Shown here piece after piece: positions 15,883-25,428 of a stretch of 36,669 nucleotides of DNA. Below the pieces are notes generated by a model, which saw nothing but the letters and a program-made list of their open reading frames with translations, was not told the origin of the DNA and ran no database searches. How positions within the stretch are numbered: position 1 is the first letter of the stretch; each line of letters begins with the position of its first letter. The translations under genes were made by a program, and so were the position numbers. The stretch is taken from the NCBI GenBank assembly GCA_025059235.1, contig JANXCV010000004.1, forward strand, positions 141,438-178,106. The letters are read 5' to 3'. Origin of the DNA: Candidatus Calescibacterium sp. GTDB taxonomy: Bacteria > DRYD01.

Positions 15883-17102
15883 TAAGTTTTTTACATTATA
15901 TAGAGAAATTTTCTGCTTTTCCTTTCGTCATAATACTGAGGAATTCTATGATTAACATTATACCCATAATAATAGTTGGTAGTTTTTTTCTTCTTATTTT
16001 TGTCTTCATGAAACAGTATAACTTTCTTCCTTACTATTTAGATTTTTACAGAAAACTCTATTTACTCACTATGGGTCTTATTTCATTGTATTTGTCCTTT
16101 TCGATAGGTTATAACTATGCCAGTTATTATGGCAAAGATAGAATCCTGTATTCAATCCTTTCGTCTACGTGTTTTTGGGTTTCTGCTCTGATATATCTTG
16201 ATTGGAAAAGTCTGAATGGAATGGATTTTATTTCTTCTTTAGGGGTTAAGAATATGTTTTCTACCATAGTGATTTCTTTATTGTCTTGTTACATTTTCAA
16301 CAGTATTAGAATAGAGATATTCGTAGATAGATCTGTTCCTGATTACATCAGAAATAGTCTAAATTCGATATTTCCCTTCTTTATAACAATCTTTGTAATT
16401 TCGATATTTGCAGCTTTTTTTAAGTTAAATGAATTTTTAAAATCTTTGTTATTTCCCTTTGAGAAGTATGGTGATAATTTAATTGTTGTCTGGATAACGA
16501 ATATATTTTTACATTTGACTAATTTTTTGGGTATACATGGTATATCGTTGATAAACAGTGTTTTTTTGTCTCTGTGGCAGGGATATTTAGTAAAAAATGC
16601 AGAACTAATCCTGAATCAATTGCAACCAGTGTATATAACTGCATATCCTTTTTTTCAATGGTTTATATGGATTGGTGGGGCAGGTAGTACTCTGGGATTA
16701 AATATTGTTCTGTTATTCTCAAAATCGAGTTATTTAAGAAGTATAGCTAAAGGTGCTATTATTCCTTCTATTTTCAACATAAATGAGCCTTTGTTATTCG
16801 GTCTACCTATAGTCCTTAATCCCTATTTTTTTATACCTTTTATAGTTACACCATTAGTGTTAGGTACAATAAGCTTCCTTGTTTTCTATTATGGATTGGT
16901 AACTAGACCGTATATAGAAGCTCCTTGGATGTTCCCTTCTCCCCTTGGAGCTTTCTTGTGTACTACCGATTACAAAGCAATAATATTAAATTTTGTCAAT
17001 ATATCTATTTCTGCTCTAATCTACTTGCCCTTTGTAAAGGCCTATGAAATGAAGATTCTGAAAGAAGAAAAAGGTATAGATCAGCTAGAAGAAGAAAAGT
17101 AA
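15864..17102 (+). CDS. PTS EIIC-like permease, lactose/cellobiose type
   Basis: Integral membrane sugar transporter resembling EIIC of the lactose/N,N-diacetylchitobiose/cellobiose PTS family (PF02378). About ten hydrophobic segments are visible. Family features are the N-terminal SAFPFVIILRNSMINIIPIIIVGSF region, GGAGSTLGLN, and FNINEPLLFGLPIVLNPYFFIPF with the conserved NEP motif that contacts sugar. I chose ATG 15864 because GGAAAGA lies just upstream; the frame is also open from TTG 15855. It overlaps the glycosyltransferase gene by 19 bases. No EIIA, EIIB, HPr or enzyme I gene is in the window, so energy coupling must come from elsewhere or the protein works as a PTS-independent carrier. 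Confidence 0.9.
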   Translation: MEYKKLISFLHYIEKFSAFPFVIILRNSMINIIPIIIVGSFFLLIFVFMKQYNFLPYYLDFYRKLYLLTMGLISLYLSFSIGYNYASYYGKDRILYSILSSTCFWVSALIYLDWKSLNGMDFISSLGVKNMFSTIVISLLSCYIFNSIRIEIFVDRSVPDYIRNSLNSIFPFFITIFVISIFAAFFKLNEFLKSLLFPFEKYGDNLIVVWITNIFLHLTNFLGIHGISLINSVFLSLWQGYLVKNAELILNQLQPVYITAYPFFQWFIWIGGAGSTLGLNIVLLFSKSSYLRSIAKGAIIPSIFNINEPLLFGLPIVLNPYFFIPFIVTPLVLGTISFLVFYYGLVTRPYIEAPWMFPSPLGAFLCTTDYKAIILNFVNISISALIYLPFVKAYEMKILKEEKGIDQLEEEK

Positions 17103-17115
17103 GAATAAAAATAAA

Positions 17116-18564
17116 ATGATAAAGCTAAAACTCAAAGAAGTACTGGATAATTGCAAGTTCAGAGATATTCTAAACTATACAGAAAGTACTATTGAGCAGA
17201 TTTTTACAGATAGTAGAAAACTTAATAATGGCTCTAGAGGACTTTTCATATGTATAAAAGGACAGAAATTCGATGGACATGATTTTATAGAAGAAGTATA
17301 TAATAAAGGTACAAAGTTTTTTGTTGTTCAAGATTTATCAAAGATTCCACCAAAGATTAGTAGATCAACAACTTTTATTTTGGTAGATAATACTATAGAG
17401 TTCTTGGGTGAGATAGCCAAACTGGTTCTGAGTAAAAGAAGAAGTATATCAGGAGATTTCAATGTAATTGCGGTCGCTGGTTCAGCCGGAAAAACAACAA
17501 CTAAAAACTTAATAAAAAATATCTTTGAGTTTGCCGGATATACTGTTATAGCTTCCGAAAAAAGTTTTAATAATGAGATTGGTGTTCCTTTGACTACTCT
17601 TAGGATAACAGAAGATACTCAAGTTTTGGTTCTTGAAATGGGCATGAGGGGATTCGGCCAAATAGAATATCTGTGTTCTATTTCCGATCCTGACTACGGG
17701 GTCATTACTTCAATCGGTCCAGAACATCTGGAGTTCGTCAAAAATATCAAAGGAGTTATAAAAGCAGAAACCGAACTTACAAATTATCTCTATAAACATA
17801 ACAGATACTTTATTTTACCCAGCAAAATTAAAGATACCTATACGAATTATCATAATTATGATTATTTACCTAACAGGCAATATATGATTAGAAATTTTTC
17901 TATTGATCCCATAAAAAAGGAAACTCTATTTGCCATTTCTTATGATAGAAGAATTTATAATTTAAAGGTTGAAGGAATTGTATCGCTGCCAATTCTATAC
18001 AATTTTCTTGTTTCTCTTAAACTTTTCGATAAGTTTATCAGTAATACTAACTATCGTTTTCAGAAAAATCAAGTCATATTGGAAGTTATAAGAAATACGA
18101 GCAGAATAGTACTAAATTCCATAGAAAACAATAGGTTTTATTTCGATACCAGATTTAACATCATAGCAGATTACTATAATAGCAACTACCTTTCATTATT
18201 AGAAAATCTGAAAACTGTTGAAAAAATGTTCAATTATTATAGTAGAATTTTACTTTTTATTGGAGATATGCTGGAACTTGGACCAAAAACTAAATTTTAT
18301 CATCAACTTGTATTAAAAAGACTCAATAGTTATCCCAATAATGTGGAAATATACCTAATAGGAGAGAATTTTTATCAATTTAAAAAAGAATATTCCAGAT
18401 TTTTCTTCGCTCGAGATGTTGATAATATTCTTAATCATAGTTTTATAGACTGTTTGGATTTATACAAAGGGGAAAAAAAATTAATTTTCATAAAGGGATC
18501 TAGAGCACTTAAACTAGAGAGAATACACAATTTGATTATCGAATCACTTAACAGTTTATCTTGA
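17116..18564 (+). CDS. murF: UDP-MurNAc-tripeptide:D-Ala-D-Ala ligase
   Basis: Cytoplasmic ATP-dependent ligase that adds D-Ala-D-Ala to complete the peptidoglycan stem peptide. 482 residues, normal for the family. Domain 1 has FTDSRKLNNGSRGLFICIKGQKFDGHDFI, the UDP-binding part. The ATP loop is AVAGSAGKTTTKN with K126. Then come the N-N-E-I-G-V-P segment, LEMGMRGFGQIEYL and the DPDYGVITSIGPEHLE stretch typical of MurF. The C-terminal domain has IADYYNSN (MurF usually DxYNANP), LFIGDMLELG and FIKGSRALKLE. It ends the apt-to-murF run; the putative TTGACA for the next gene overlaps its stop. Confidence 0.96.
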   Translation: MIKLKLKEVLDNCKFRDILNYTESTIEQIFTDSRKLNNGSRGLFICIKGQKFDGHDFIEEVYNKGTKFFVVQDLSKIPPKISRSTTFILVDNTIEFLGEIAKLVLSKRRSISGDFNVIAVAGSAGKTTTKNLIKNIFEFAGYTVIASEKSFNNEIGVPLTTLRITEDTQVLVLEMGMRGFGQIEYLCSISDPDYGVITSIGPEHLEFVKNIKGVIKAETELTNYLYKHNRYFILPSKIKDTYTNYHNYDYLPNRQYMIRNFSIDPIKKETLFAISYDRRIYNLKVEGIVSLPILYNFLVSLKLFDKFISNTNYRFQKNQVILEVIRNTSRIVLNSIENNRFYFDTRFNIIADYYNSNYLSLLENLKTVEKMFNYYSRILLFIGDMLELGPKTKFYHQLVLKRLNSYPNNVEIYLIGENFYQFKKEYSRFFFARDVDNILNHSFIDCLDLYKGEKKLIFIKGSRALKLERIHNLIIESLNSLS

Positions 18565-18613
18565 CAAAAAAAACTAGTTAGAAAAATGCTAAAATGTAAA
18601 AAAAATGTAAAAT
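18561..18613 (+). promoter_or_regulatory. Tentative promoter region before the repetitive-protein gene
   Basis: A consensus TTGACA (18561-18566) overlaps the murF stop. Two TAAAAT boxes follow at 18590 and 18608, but their spacing to TTGACA (23 or more bases) is too long for a standard promoter, so which elements pair is unclear. A purine-rich ribosome site (AAAAGGGGGG) precedes ATG 18696. Confidence 0.3.
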
Positions 18614-18695
18614 AATAGGCAACATCTATTTAATTTTTTTCTAATGTGAATATTAAATTTATTAGCACAATCATAAAAAGGGGGGAAACTGAATA

Positions 18696-20411
18696 ATGAA
18701 GATTACTAACAATAATTACACTACATCAGTTAATATGTATTATTTTCATACCACCTCGAACCAAGTAAACATATATAATAATATAAATATAAACATTCAA
18801 AATATAGATGTTCAAAATAACCTAAATATACAAAATGATGCAAAGCTAAGGATACAATTGCAATGGATTTTGCTTGAGCTGTTATTTATCCTCCTAGGTG
18901 GTGAAGATTCGTATGAATGGCATAGAGTTTTGAACGATTATGGTAGATATGTTACCCCTGGTATGAACAGTGTTTTATTTTTGCCTGAATATTCCAGTCC
19001 TGAATATGTTCCCCCTACTCCATATTACTCACCTTCTATTCCTAGTATAAATCACCCTAACAATACATCCCATGCAAGGTATAATCACAGAGAAGAAAGT
19101 AATCAAATAGAGAGTAATCAAATAGAAAGTAATCAAATAAATAGCAATATACACAATTTCGATTGGCAAACTGGTGTAAGGAGAGAAATAGAAGGTAAAC
19201 GTTCTGCTGAGGTATCACTGGGAAACACCAGCATAAGAGGAGAAATTTCTGGGAAAGCCGAAGGATATGCAGAAATCTTAGGAAGAGGTACCATCAGTGA
19301 TACAGGTTTATATGGTAGAGTTGAAGCAAGAGCAGGAGCCAGAGGCAATGTCTCCTCGAAAGTAGAAGTAAGAAGAGGAGACGTATCAGCTTATGGAAAG
19401 GCTGAGGTAGGTGCAGGTGTTGAAGCAAAAGGAAGCGCCGAAGTTATAGCTGGAAGAGGTATTTACGGAGAAGCTAGCATAGGAGCAAGTGCCAGAATAG
19501 AGGAAGGAATAGAAAAAGGACTAAAAGTTCAAGATTCGGGCATATCTGCAGGAGTTAAGAAGTACAAAGAAGCCAGAGCCGAAGTAGGTGCAAAATTTGG
19601 CTATGGAGTAGCACGCGACAAAGATGAAATAGTCTCCAAAGGTGGACTCCACGTATCTGCTCAAGCCTCAGTCTCAGTCGGTGCTGATTTTCATGTCCAA
19701 GCTGAAAACAGTGATGGATATATCAAAGGAAGCATAGGTATTGAAGCAGGAATCGGAAAGGGATTTTCAGTTGGAGCCGGCACAGAAGCTCGTATAAACA
19801 CCAAAAATTGGAATGTAACATTTAACACCTTTGTGGATCTAGGGATAGGACTCGTAGCTGACCTAGACTTTAATGCAGCTATTGAAGGACAAATCAGTAT
19901 CAATAGAGAAATCTCTGAACTAAGAAATGAACTTAATCAACAAATACAGCAAAAAGAACAACAATTACTACAAAATGAAATCAACATCCAAAATTCGCAA
20001 GCAGTTAAGCAGCAAAAAGTTGATAAAAAACCCCAAATAGATAGAAATAAAATCAGACAAAGAGCAAAAGAGATAGTACTTAATAACACTCCTAATTGGC
20101 AATCCCGACTAGCTATTATCCACAAAAATTTTGAAAATAAAGCCAAAAATATATTAACAGATTTTAGTCGAAAATTGATAGATAGAGCCGTAGCCAGACT
20201 TGAAAGAATAGAAAATAATCAAAATAAAAAACCCTCCATATGGTCAAATGTTACTCATGTAATAAAAGGAGTATCTTCATCCTCACTGAAAAAACTAAAA
20301 GGATTACTGAATTTTACCGGCGGCATTGCATCAAAAATATTATCACTAATAACACCATCCGTCAGGTCTGCCATATATGAAATTAAACCACACGACGTAA
20401 TAAAAAGTTAA
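18696..20411 (+). CDS. Large repetitive Gly/Ala-rich protein of unknown function
   Basis: 571 residues with no signal peptide. Residues 1-60 are rich in Asn, Ile and Gln. Residues 60-85 include a hydrophobic helix (LLELLFILLGG). Residues 100-130 are Pro/Tyr/Ser-rich, followed by a three-fold SNQIE/N repeat. Residues 165-420 are many short strands in which Gly, Ala or Ser alternates with charged residues, as in repeated AEVGAG and ASVSVG units. Such a pattern suits a beta-solenoid or stacked sheet and occurs in some polymorphic-toxin backbones. Residues 425-470 are a Gln-rich coiled coil. The C-terminal 100 residues are basic, with a moderately hydrophobic end. It stands alone. Its G+C is higher than that of its neighbours. 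I do not recognise a family; a structural or toxin-like protein is speculation. Confidence 0.85.
   Translation: MKITNNNYTTSVNMYYFHTTSNQVNIYNNININIQNIDVQNNLNIQNDAKLRIQLQWILLELLFILLGGEDSYEWHRVLNDYGRYVTPGMNSVLFLPEYSSPEYVPPTPYYSPSIPSINHPNNTSHARYNHREESNQIESNQIESNQINSNIHNFDWQTGVRREIEGKRSAEVSLGNTSIRGEISGKAEGYAEILGRGTISDTGLYGRVEARAGARGNVSSKVEVRRGDVSAYGKAEVGAGVEAKGSAEVIAGRGIYGEASIGASARIEEGIEKGLKVQDSGISAGVKKYKEARAEVGAKFGYGVARDKDEIVSKGGLHVSAQASVSVGADFHVQAENSDGYIKGSIGIEAGIGKGFSVGAGTEARINTKNWNVTFNTFVDLGIGLVADLDFNAAIEGQISINREISELRNELNQQIQQKEQQLLQNEINIQNSQAVKQQKVDKKPQIDRNKIRQRAKEIVLNNTPNWQSRLAIIHKNFENKAKNILTDFSRKLIDRAVARLERIENNQNKKPSIWSNVTHVIKGVSSSSLKKLKGLLNFTGGIASKILSLITPSVRSAIYEIKPHDVIKS
19098..19142 (+). 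repeat. Three tandem 15-bp units within the repetitive-protein gene
   Basis: Three near-identical 15-base units starting AGTAATCAAATA encode SNQIE, SNQIE and SNQIN. The unit length keeps the frame, so copy number can change without breaking the gene. Confidence 0.9.
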
Positions 20412-21579
20412 TTATTGATAATAGATTAAACAGAAAGCCAGTTAACCAAATAGTGGAATCAATTAATAAGATGTGTGTTGTTAATTAACATACATAAAGG
20501 GATCCACTGCCGGATTCCGAAATAGCGTTATACCTTTGTATATTTTCAAAAACAATCTTTTGTCTAGCTCCAAGTGTGCTTTTTTCTGATCTAGCTTTCT
20601 AGTCTATATAAATGATTTGTAACATTCCATTTTCATATGTGATTATACGAAAAACAAACTTTCCTATTTATTTTCTTTCGAGAAAAGTTCCGAAGTTATT
20701 AGATACATATTCCTAGAAGTGTAAAGTTTCTTCAGTATTGCTTATTAAATCCAATAGGTTAAAAGTTAATTTCTTCAAAACTATAATCGTATACGCTTTG
20801 GGTAACCTTTTTTTCACTCTTATGCTTCTACTTCTCACCAACAGTAGTTTACTTTATAACAACTTCCTAAGAAGTATAACTACAGAAATATCAGGGTCAT
20901 CAGTTACAGTTTTCCAGGTTTTCATTTCCTTTTTCATAATTTCTCTCTTCTACATTACCCAACAATCAATGAAATAATATCCCAAAATCTGTCAATACGA
21001 GATCCAACAGTTTACTTTTCTTTACCAAGTATATTTTGTTTTTTATCTTTGTGAATTATTCCATACCCCAGATAATTCGAGCATTTTCTTTATTATTCTT
21101 CGAATCTACTTTTATCCTTCCCTAGATCAATTTCTATTTCTGTTTTTTCTCTTCCAGACATTGCTCTATACGAATTCAAAGGTTGCTTGGTGTTTAATTT
21201 CTGGTTATAAGTGTTTTTAATCCTTTAAACTTCGATATCTGCTTGTAATGTTTAGAAGTCAGTGAAAGTTTTTATAAAGAAAGTTCTTGAGATAGTTCTA
21301 GAGCACTGTATTAAGTATTTGATTTATACATTTCAGAGATAAGATTTTTTGGGATAAGTTTTTCTCCAGTAGCGAATTTGATCTCTTTGAGTTTATTGAA
21401 AAAAGATAAAAAACAGATTTGTATGTTAGAAAAGACACTTCTTCTTGCTTAGGGACAGATCTTTCGAAATCTTTGAAAATTTCTCTAGTAATGACTTTGA
21501 AGTCGAAGGCAAAAAGAAATGTAGAAAAATAAGTAAGAGGAAGAGTATCAATGTTTGAAGAAGTTTATTATATCAGGTT
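20412..21579. other. 1.17-kb stretch without a convincing gene; probable decayed coding DNA
   Basis: No long frame is convincing. On the plus strand 20738-20977 is open from a TTG and would encode 79 residues with two hydrophobic segments, but it has no ribosome site. On the minus strand about 21530-21000 gives short protein-like pieces in changing frames, for example KLKEIKFATGEKLIPKN and SGREKTEIEIDLGKDKS. These resemble the strand-rich style of the decayed barrel gene at 11.6-12.3 kb. A perfect 12-base palindrome TGTTAATTAACA lies at 20479-20490. The likeliest reading is a decayed gene of the same kind; I see no RNA gene here. Confidence 0.45.
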
Positions 21580-22347
21580 ATGAAGCTCTTGCATTTTTTG
21601 TTATTTGTAACTTTTATCCTTTCTCTGGTTTTCTCACATAGTAGATTTGAGTATTTTTATTATTATGACTATTTTAAACCGATTGAGGATTATGGAGATA
21701 GCAAAACTTATGGTATCAGATACTTTAAGAGGGTAGATGAGGATCAGACTAATTTTTTTGAGTATTACTTCCATAATAAAGATAGCAAATCTTCTTTATT
21801 TGTGCTGGGTATGTACAAGGATTGGAGTAGAGATCTTTATACATATTCTGCTGTTTCCTTTGGAACTAAGAGTGATTATTTACCCAAGTTTAGATTGGAT
21901 AATGAGTTTAATTATAAAATCGGTAAAGAGAGAAATATGGTGTTTAGTTTAGGTGTAACGTATATAAGTTATCATAATCGTTATGAAGATTTTACTTTTC
22001 ATTATGGGATTAATTACTATTTTAGGTATGGTATTTTTTCTTATAAGAGGTTCAATAGTAATGTAAATCCTGGAGGTACTTCTTCTTCAAGCAATTTTTT
22101 TAGTCTGGGCTTGGGATCTGAAAAAAAATCTTGGATATATATGAATTATAACTATGGTAACCAATCTTACTTGGTAAATTTTTATCCCTTTTCATTAACT
22201 TTCGATAAAGATTTTGAATTTTATCAGTTAAGTTATAGAACATGGTTATCAGTTGATAGAGGATTGATAGTTGAATATAATTATCTACATTTAAAGGATA
22301 CTTACAGAAAACCTGGTTTCATGGTAGGGGTATTTTATGAGTACTGA
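21580..22347 (+). CDS. Putative small outer-membrane beta-barrel protein
   Basis: 255 residues. A signal peptide (about residues 1-19, KLLHFLLFVTFILSLVFS) is followed by short strands dense in Tyr, Phe, Asp and Lys, in an alternating pattern with turns, and ending in GVFYEY. An aromatic C-terminal strand is typical of outer-membrane barrels. I recognise no family. It is the first gene of a run of five with overlapping or abutting ends that includes a polysaccharide synthase and a deacetylase-like protein. By analogy with PgaA or similar export pores it could be the outer-membrane component, though about 12 strands would be a small pore. Its stop overlaps the next start by 11 bases. Confidence 0.7.
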   Translation: MKLLHFLLFVTFILSLVFSHSRFEYFYYYDYFKPIEDYGDSKTYGIRYFKRVDEDQTNFFEYYFHNKDSKSSLFVLGMYKDWSRDLYTYSAVSFGTKSDYLPKFRLDNEFNYKIGKERNMVFSLGVTYISYHNRYEDFTFHYGINYYFRYGIFSYKRFNSNVNPGGTSSSSNFFSLGLGSEKKSWIYMNYNYGNQSYLVNFYPFSLTFDKDFEFYQLSYRTWLSVDRGLIVEYNYLHLKDTYRKPGFMVGVFYEY

Positions 22348-23155
22348 TTTTGATTCTGAGTTTTTGAAGATGAAAAAAGCTATTATGAAATATGTCTATT
22401 TTCATCGATATAGCCGTAGAATTTCTATTAATATTTTCCTTTTTATTCTAAGTTGTTTAGTTCTTTTGATTTTCAATTTTTATTTTGGTATCTATATTTA
22501 TGACGATTTCAATAATTTTTTTATTAACTTTTTAGCTAATCATTTACAAGATTATAAGATCGAAAGTTTTTCATTTAAATTCTTTGAAAAGTATACTTTA
22601 AGCTTGAAGTATCTATTTGTTGAAGGTAGGTATCCAAATATTTACGATTTTATTTTTGTATTAGTATTTTTTGGGATTATGGGTTTGGTGCTTTATTATT
22701 ACAGAAGAAAAATTCTACCTTTTTTTGTATGGTATGTATTTTTCGTTTTTCCCTTGTTTTCTTCTGTGTTTTATTTTTTATTCTTCTATAAGTATTTCCC
22801 TTATACTGTTAGAGAATTTTCTATTTTATATATTTTACTACATTTGGGTATTAATTTTTTTATAGTTTCTATTAATTCACTTATACTTTCTTTAGTTACT
22901 GTAAATTTGATACAATTGGTTTTTAATATTCTATTTTCTGCATTTATTATTCTCTATTCTGTGGTGTTTGGATATTTGAGATACTATGTTTTTTTATTAA
23001 TTCTTAATAAATTTTCTTATCTTTATTTTGCTAACTTGTTTTTTACTTTTGGTCCGTTACTCGATTTTGTATATGTAGTATCTTTCTATTCTTTGTATGT
23101 ATCTCTGATCTTAAAATTTATCTATAAGGATACAAGTTTATGGAAGTTTACGTAG
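22337..23155 (+). CDS. Multi-pass membrane protein in the polysaccharide operon
   Basis: 272 residues with about seven hydrophobic segments, very rich in Phe, Tyr, Leu and Ile. A short charged N-terminus (residues 1-35) precedes the first membrane helix; residues 55-90 form a soluble, probably periplasmic loop. I see no catalytic motif and recognise no family; the fold resembles small integral proteins such as Yip1-like ones only in a general way. It overlaps the barrel gene by 11 bases and the synthase gene by 16 bases, so it is probably made in a fixed ratio with them. A role as partner of the synthase, similar in position to PgaD-like accessory proteins, is inference from the order only. 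Confidence 0.75.
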   Translation: MSTDFDSEFLKMKKAIMKYVYFHRYSRRISINIFLFILSCLVLLIFNFYFGIYIYDDFNNFFINFLANHLQDYKIESFSFKFFEKYTLSLKYLFVEGRYPNIYDFIFVLVFFGIMGLVLYYYRRKILPFFVWYVFFVFPLFSSVFYFLFFYKYFPYTVREFSILYILLHLGINFFIVSINSLILSLVTVNLIQLVFNILFSAFIILYSVVFGYLRYYVFLLILNKFSYLYFANLFFTFGPLLDFVYVVSFYSLYVSLILKFIYKDTSLWKFT

Positions 23156-24408
23156 TTGGATTAATAAAAGATATAGTAAAAGTATATTTATTGTTTTTGA
23201 TGATTGTTCTGACAGTATATTCTTTTAGACATATTTTTTTTACTTTGAATAGGATGTTTGGTAGTCAGAGGATATATTATCATGATATTATTGATAGTGA
23301 TTTGCCGATGGTTAGCGTTTTGATTCCTATGCATAATGAGGAGAGGGTTATTCATGGTATAATGAAATCTTTAATAAATTCTGACTACCCTAAAGATAGA
23401 ATGGAAATAATACCAATAAACGATCATTCTACTGATAATACTAAAGGTATATTGGATGAGTATGCCAGTAAGTACAGCTTTATAAAGCCACTACACAGGT
23501 ATAATGGTAATAGAGGAAAGCAAAACGCTCTCAATGAAGCTGTTGATTTTGCAAATGGCCAGATAATTATTGTTTATGATGCTGATTATATTGTTCCTAA
23601 GGGTCAGATTAAGGATATGGTCAAATTTTTTGTAGATCCCGAAATTGGAGCAGTAATGGGTAGAGTAGTACCGATAAATTATGGAACAAATTTGTTAACA
23701 ATGATACTTGATTTGGAGCGATCAGGTGGCTATCAAGTTGATCAGCAAGCCAGATATAACCTAAATCTTATACCCCAGTATGGTGGAACGGTTGGCGCAT
23801 TTAGGAAAGATTTATTTATAAGTCTAGGTAAATTCGATCCAAATGTTTTAGCAGAAGACACAGAATTGACTTTTAAAATCTATCTGAATGGTTATAAAGT
23901 TGCCTATGCAAACAGGCTGGAGTGCTACGAGGAATCTCCAGAAGATTGGTATGTTAGATCCAAGCAGATAAGGAGGTGGTCTAGAGGTCATAATCAGGTT
24001 CTCTTTAGGTACTTTTGGAAAGTTTTGAGATCTAAAAAATTAAATATTTGGCAGAAGATTGATGGTATTTTGCTGCTGGGTGTTTATACTATTCCAATTC
24101 TGATTGTTCTAGGCTTTTTAGGATCATTATTCCTATTCTTTGTTGGGGATATGGTTTTATTTTCTACTTATTTATTTCTTTTGGCTGTTTTTGCTTATAA
24201 TTCATATGGTAACTTTGCTCCTTTTTTTCAGATTGCAGCCGCTGCTTTCATCGACATGAGAATTTATAGTATTAGAATTCTTCCTCTATTCTTTTTCTCT
24301 TTTGTCTTTAATCTCTTCTATTCTTCTTTGGGTTTTATCGATGCTTTGCTAGATTTAATTTATAACAGACAAATCGTTTGGCATAAAACTGAGAGATTTA
24401 GAAAATAG
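23140..24408 (+). CDS. Processive family 2 glycosyltransferase (PgaC/hyaluronan synthase-like)
   Basis: Membrane-bound synthase that builds and probably extrudes a beta-linked polysaccharide. 422 residues. One membrane helix at about 8-28 precedes the GT-A domain. Motifs are VLIPMHNEE, PINDHSTDN, the DAD of YDADYIVP (D147, D149), GAVMGRV, the acceptor-base AEDTELTF (D240) and the QIRRW box (Q276-W280), the mark of processive synthases of the cellulose/PNAG/hyaluronan group. Three to four membrane helices follow from about residue 310. The closest named relatives by motif are PgaC/IcaA-like synthases, but the sugar cannot be inferred. It overlaps the preceding gene by 16 bases and abuts the next. 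Confidence 0.95.
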   Translation: MEVYVVGLIKDIVKVYLLFLMIVLTVYSFRHIFFTLNRMFGSQRIYYHDIIDSDLPMVSVLIPMHNEERVIHGIMKSLINSDYPKDRMEIIPINDHSTDNTKGILDEYASKYSFIKPLHRYNGNRGKQNALNEAVDFANGQIIIVYDADYIVPKGQIKDMVKFFVDPEIGAVMGRVVPINYGTNLLTMILDLERSGGYQVDQQARYNLNLIPQYGGTVGAFRKDLFISLGKFDPNVLAEDTELTFKIYLNGYKVAYANRLECYEESPEDWYVRSKQIRRWSRGHNQVLFRYFWKVLRSKKLNIWQKIDGILLLGVYTIPILIVLGFLGSLFLFFVGDMVLFSTYLFLLAVFAYNSYGNFAPFFQIAAAAFIDMRIYSIRILPLFFFSFVFNLFYSSLGFIDALLDLIYNRQIVWHKTERFRK

Positions 24409-24414
24409 TTGATT

Positions 24415-25428
24415 ATGTTGAATGAACTTTTTGATATTTTGTTTAAATTTCTAAAGTTTGATATGCTTACTTTACTTCTATTATTTGTAATCCTTTTATT
24501 TATTCCTTTTGTTTTACCTATTTATGAGTTAGTGAGAAAAAAAGAAAAGAATTTATATATAGATCTTCTTTATTCCAGGGATCCTGCTTTTTTTGGATCG
24601 AGCTACCTCAAGTTGTTGTCCTGTACACTATCAAACCATTTAAAAGGAATCCATTCTCTTGAAGATTTGAAAAAGATTGAAAATGATTTATTAATCGAAA
24701 TGAATCTCTGCTTTGATAAGGGAAAAGAAAAATTTTTGATTACAAAGAACTTGGGTAGTTGTAATTTATGTACTAATAAAATTGATTTTGTTACAATAAA
24801 TGTTGGAAGTCTAGAACTAAGAAAGGAATATTTTTTTTCCAAAGAACTTGTTGTATTAGGTGATCTTTATATACATGATAACTGTTTCTTCAATAATCTA
24901 ATAGTTATTGGTAACATGTATGTGAACTCCAAAATAAAGATTTTGAATTTTTTACATGTTGATGGAGAAATTCATATTAATTCCGAAACAAATGTCCAAG
25001 GTACGATTTTTGCATCAAAAAAGATATTAATTCTTTCAAAACTTCATTTTAAAAAAATTTTCTCTCCTAAAATAATCTCGAAATACGATTCTGACATTGA
25101 AAAAAAATACGAAACTTTAGATGAAGATAAAAAAATAGTTATATCTGGTAATATTAAACTAGAGGGGAATTTAATTATTGACTCAAAAGAAAAACACGTG
25201 ATAATAGATGGTAACGTAGTATCTGATAAAGATATATATTTAAGAGGAAATATTTGGGTATTGAACAATCTTTTCTGTCAAGGTAGTATCAATCTCTCAG
25301 ACGGTGTTTTAGTCGGTAGTCTCGGAAAAATTAAATCTGTCGTAGCAAAGAAGAAAATAATAATCTCAGGTAATGTTAAAGTGTATGGTTACCTTCATAC
25401 AGAAGGCAGTTCAATTATTGATCCTTAG
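24415..25428 (+). CDS. Membrane-anchored bactofilin-like beta-helix protein
   Basis: One membrane helix (about residues 10-37) precedes a 40-residue soluble linker. From about residue 110 come repeats of the form xGDLYIHDN, IGNMYVNS and DGEIHINSE, then SGNIKLEGNL and DGNVVSDKDIYLRGNI. Such regular short strands with Gly/Asp/Asn turns indicate a right-handed beta-helix like bactofilins (PF04519) or polymer-forming cytoskeletal proteins. Two Cys (SCNLC) occur before the repeats. I chose ATG 24415 over TTG 24409. It follows the synthase by six bases, and its end overlaps the next gene by 56 bases. A membrane-tethered scaffold that positions the synthase is a reasonable inference, not shown. Confidence 0.75.
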   Translation: MLNELFDILFKFLKFDMLTLLLLFVILLFIPFVLPIYELVRKKEKNLYIDLLYSRDPAFFGSSYLKLLSCTLSNHLKGIHSLEDLKKIENDLLIEMNLCFDKGKEKFLITKNLGSCNLCTNKIDFVTINVGSLELRKEYFFSKELVVLGDLYIHDNCFFNNLIVIGNMYVNSKIKILNFLHVDGEIHINSETNVQGTIFASKKILILSKLHFKKIFSPKIISKYDSDIEKKYETLDEDKKIVISGNIKLEGNLIIDSKEKHVIIDGNVVSDKDIYLRGNIWVLNNLFCQGSINLSDGVLVGSLGKIKSVVAKKKIIISGNVKVYGYLHTEGSSIIDP

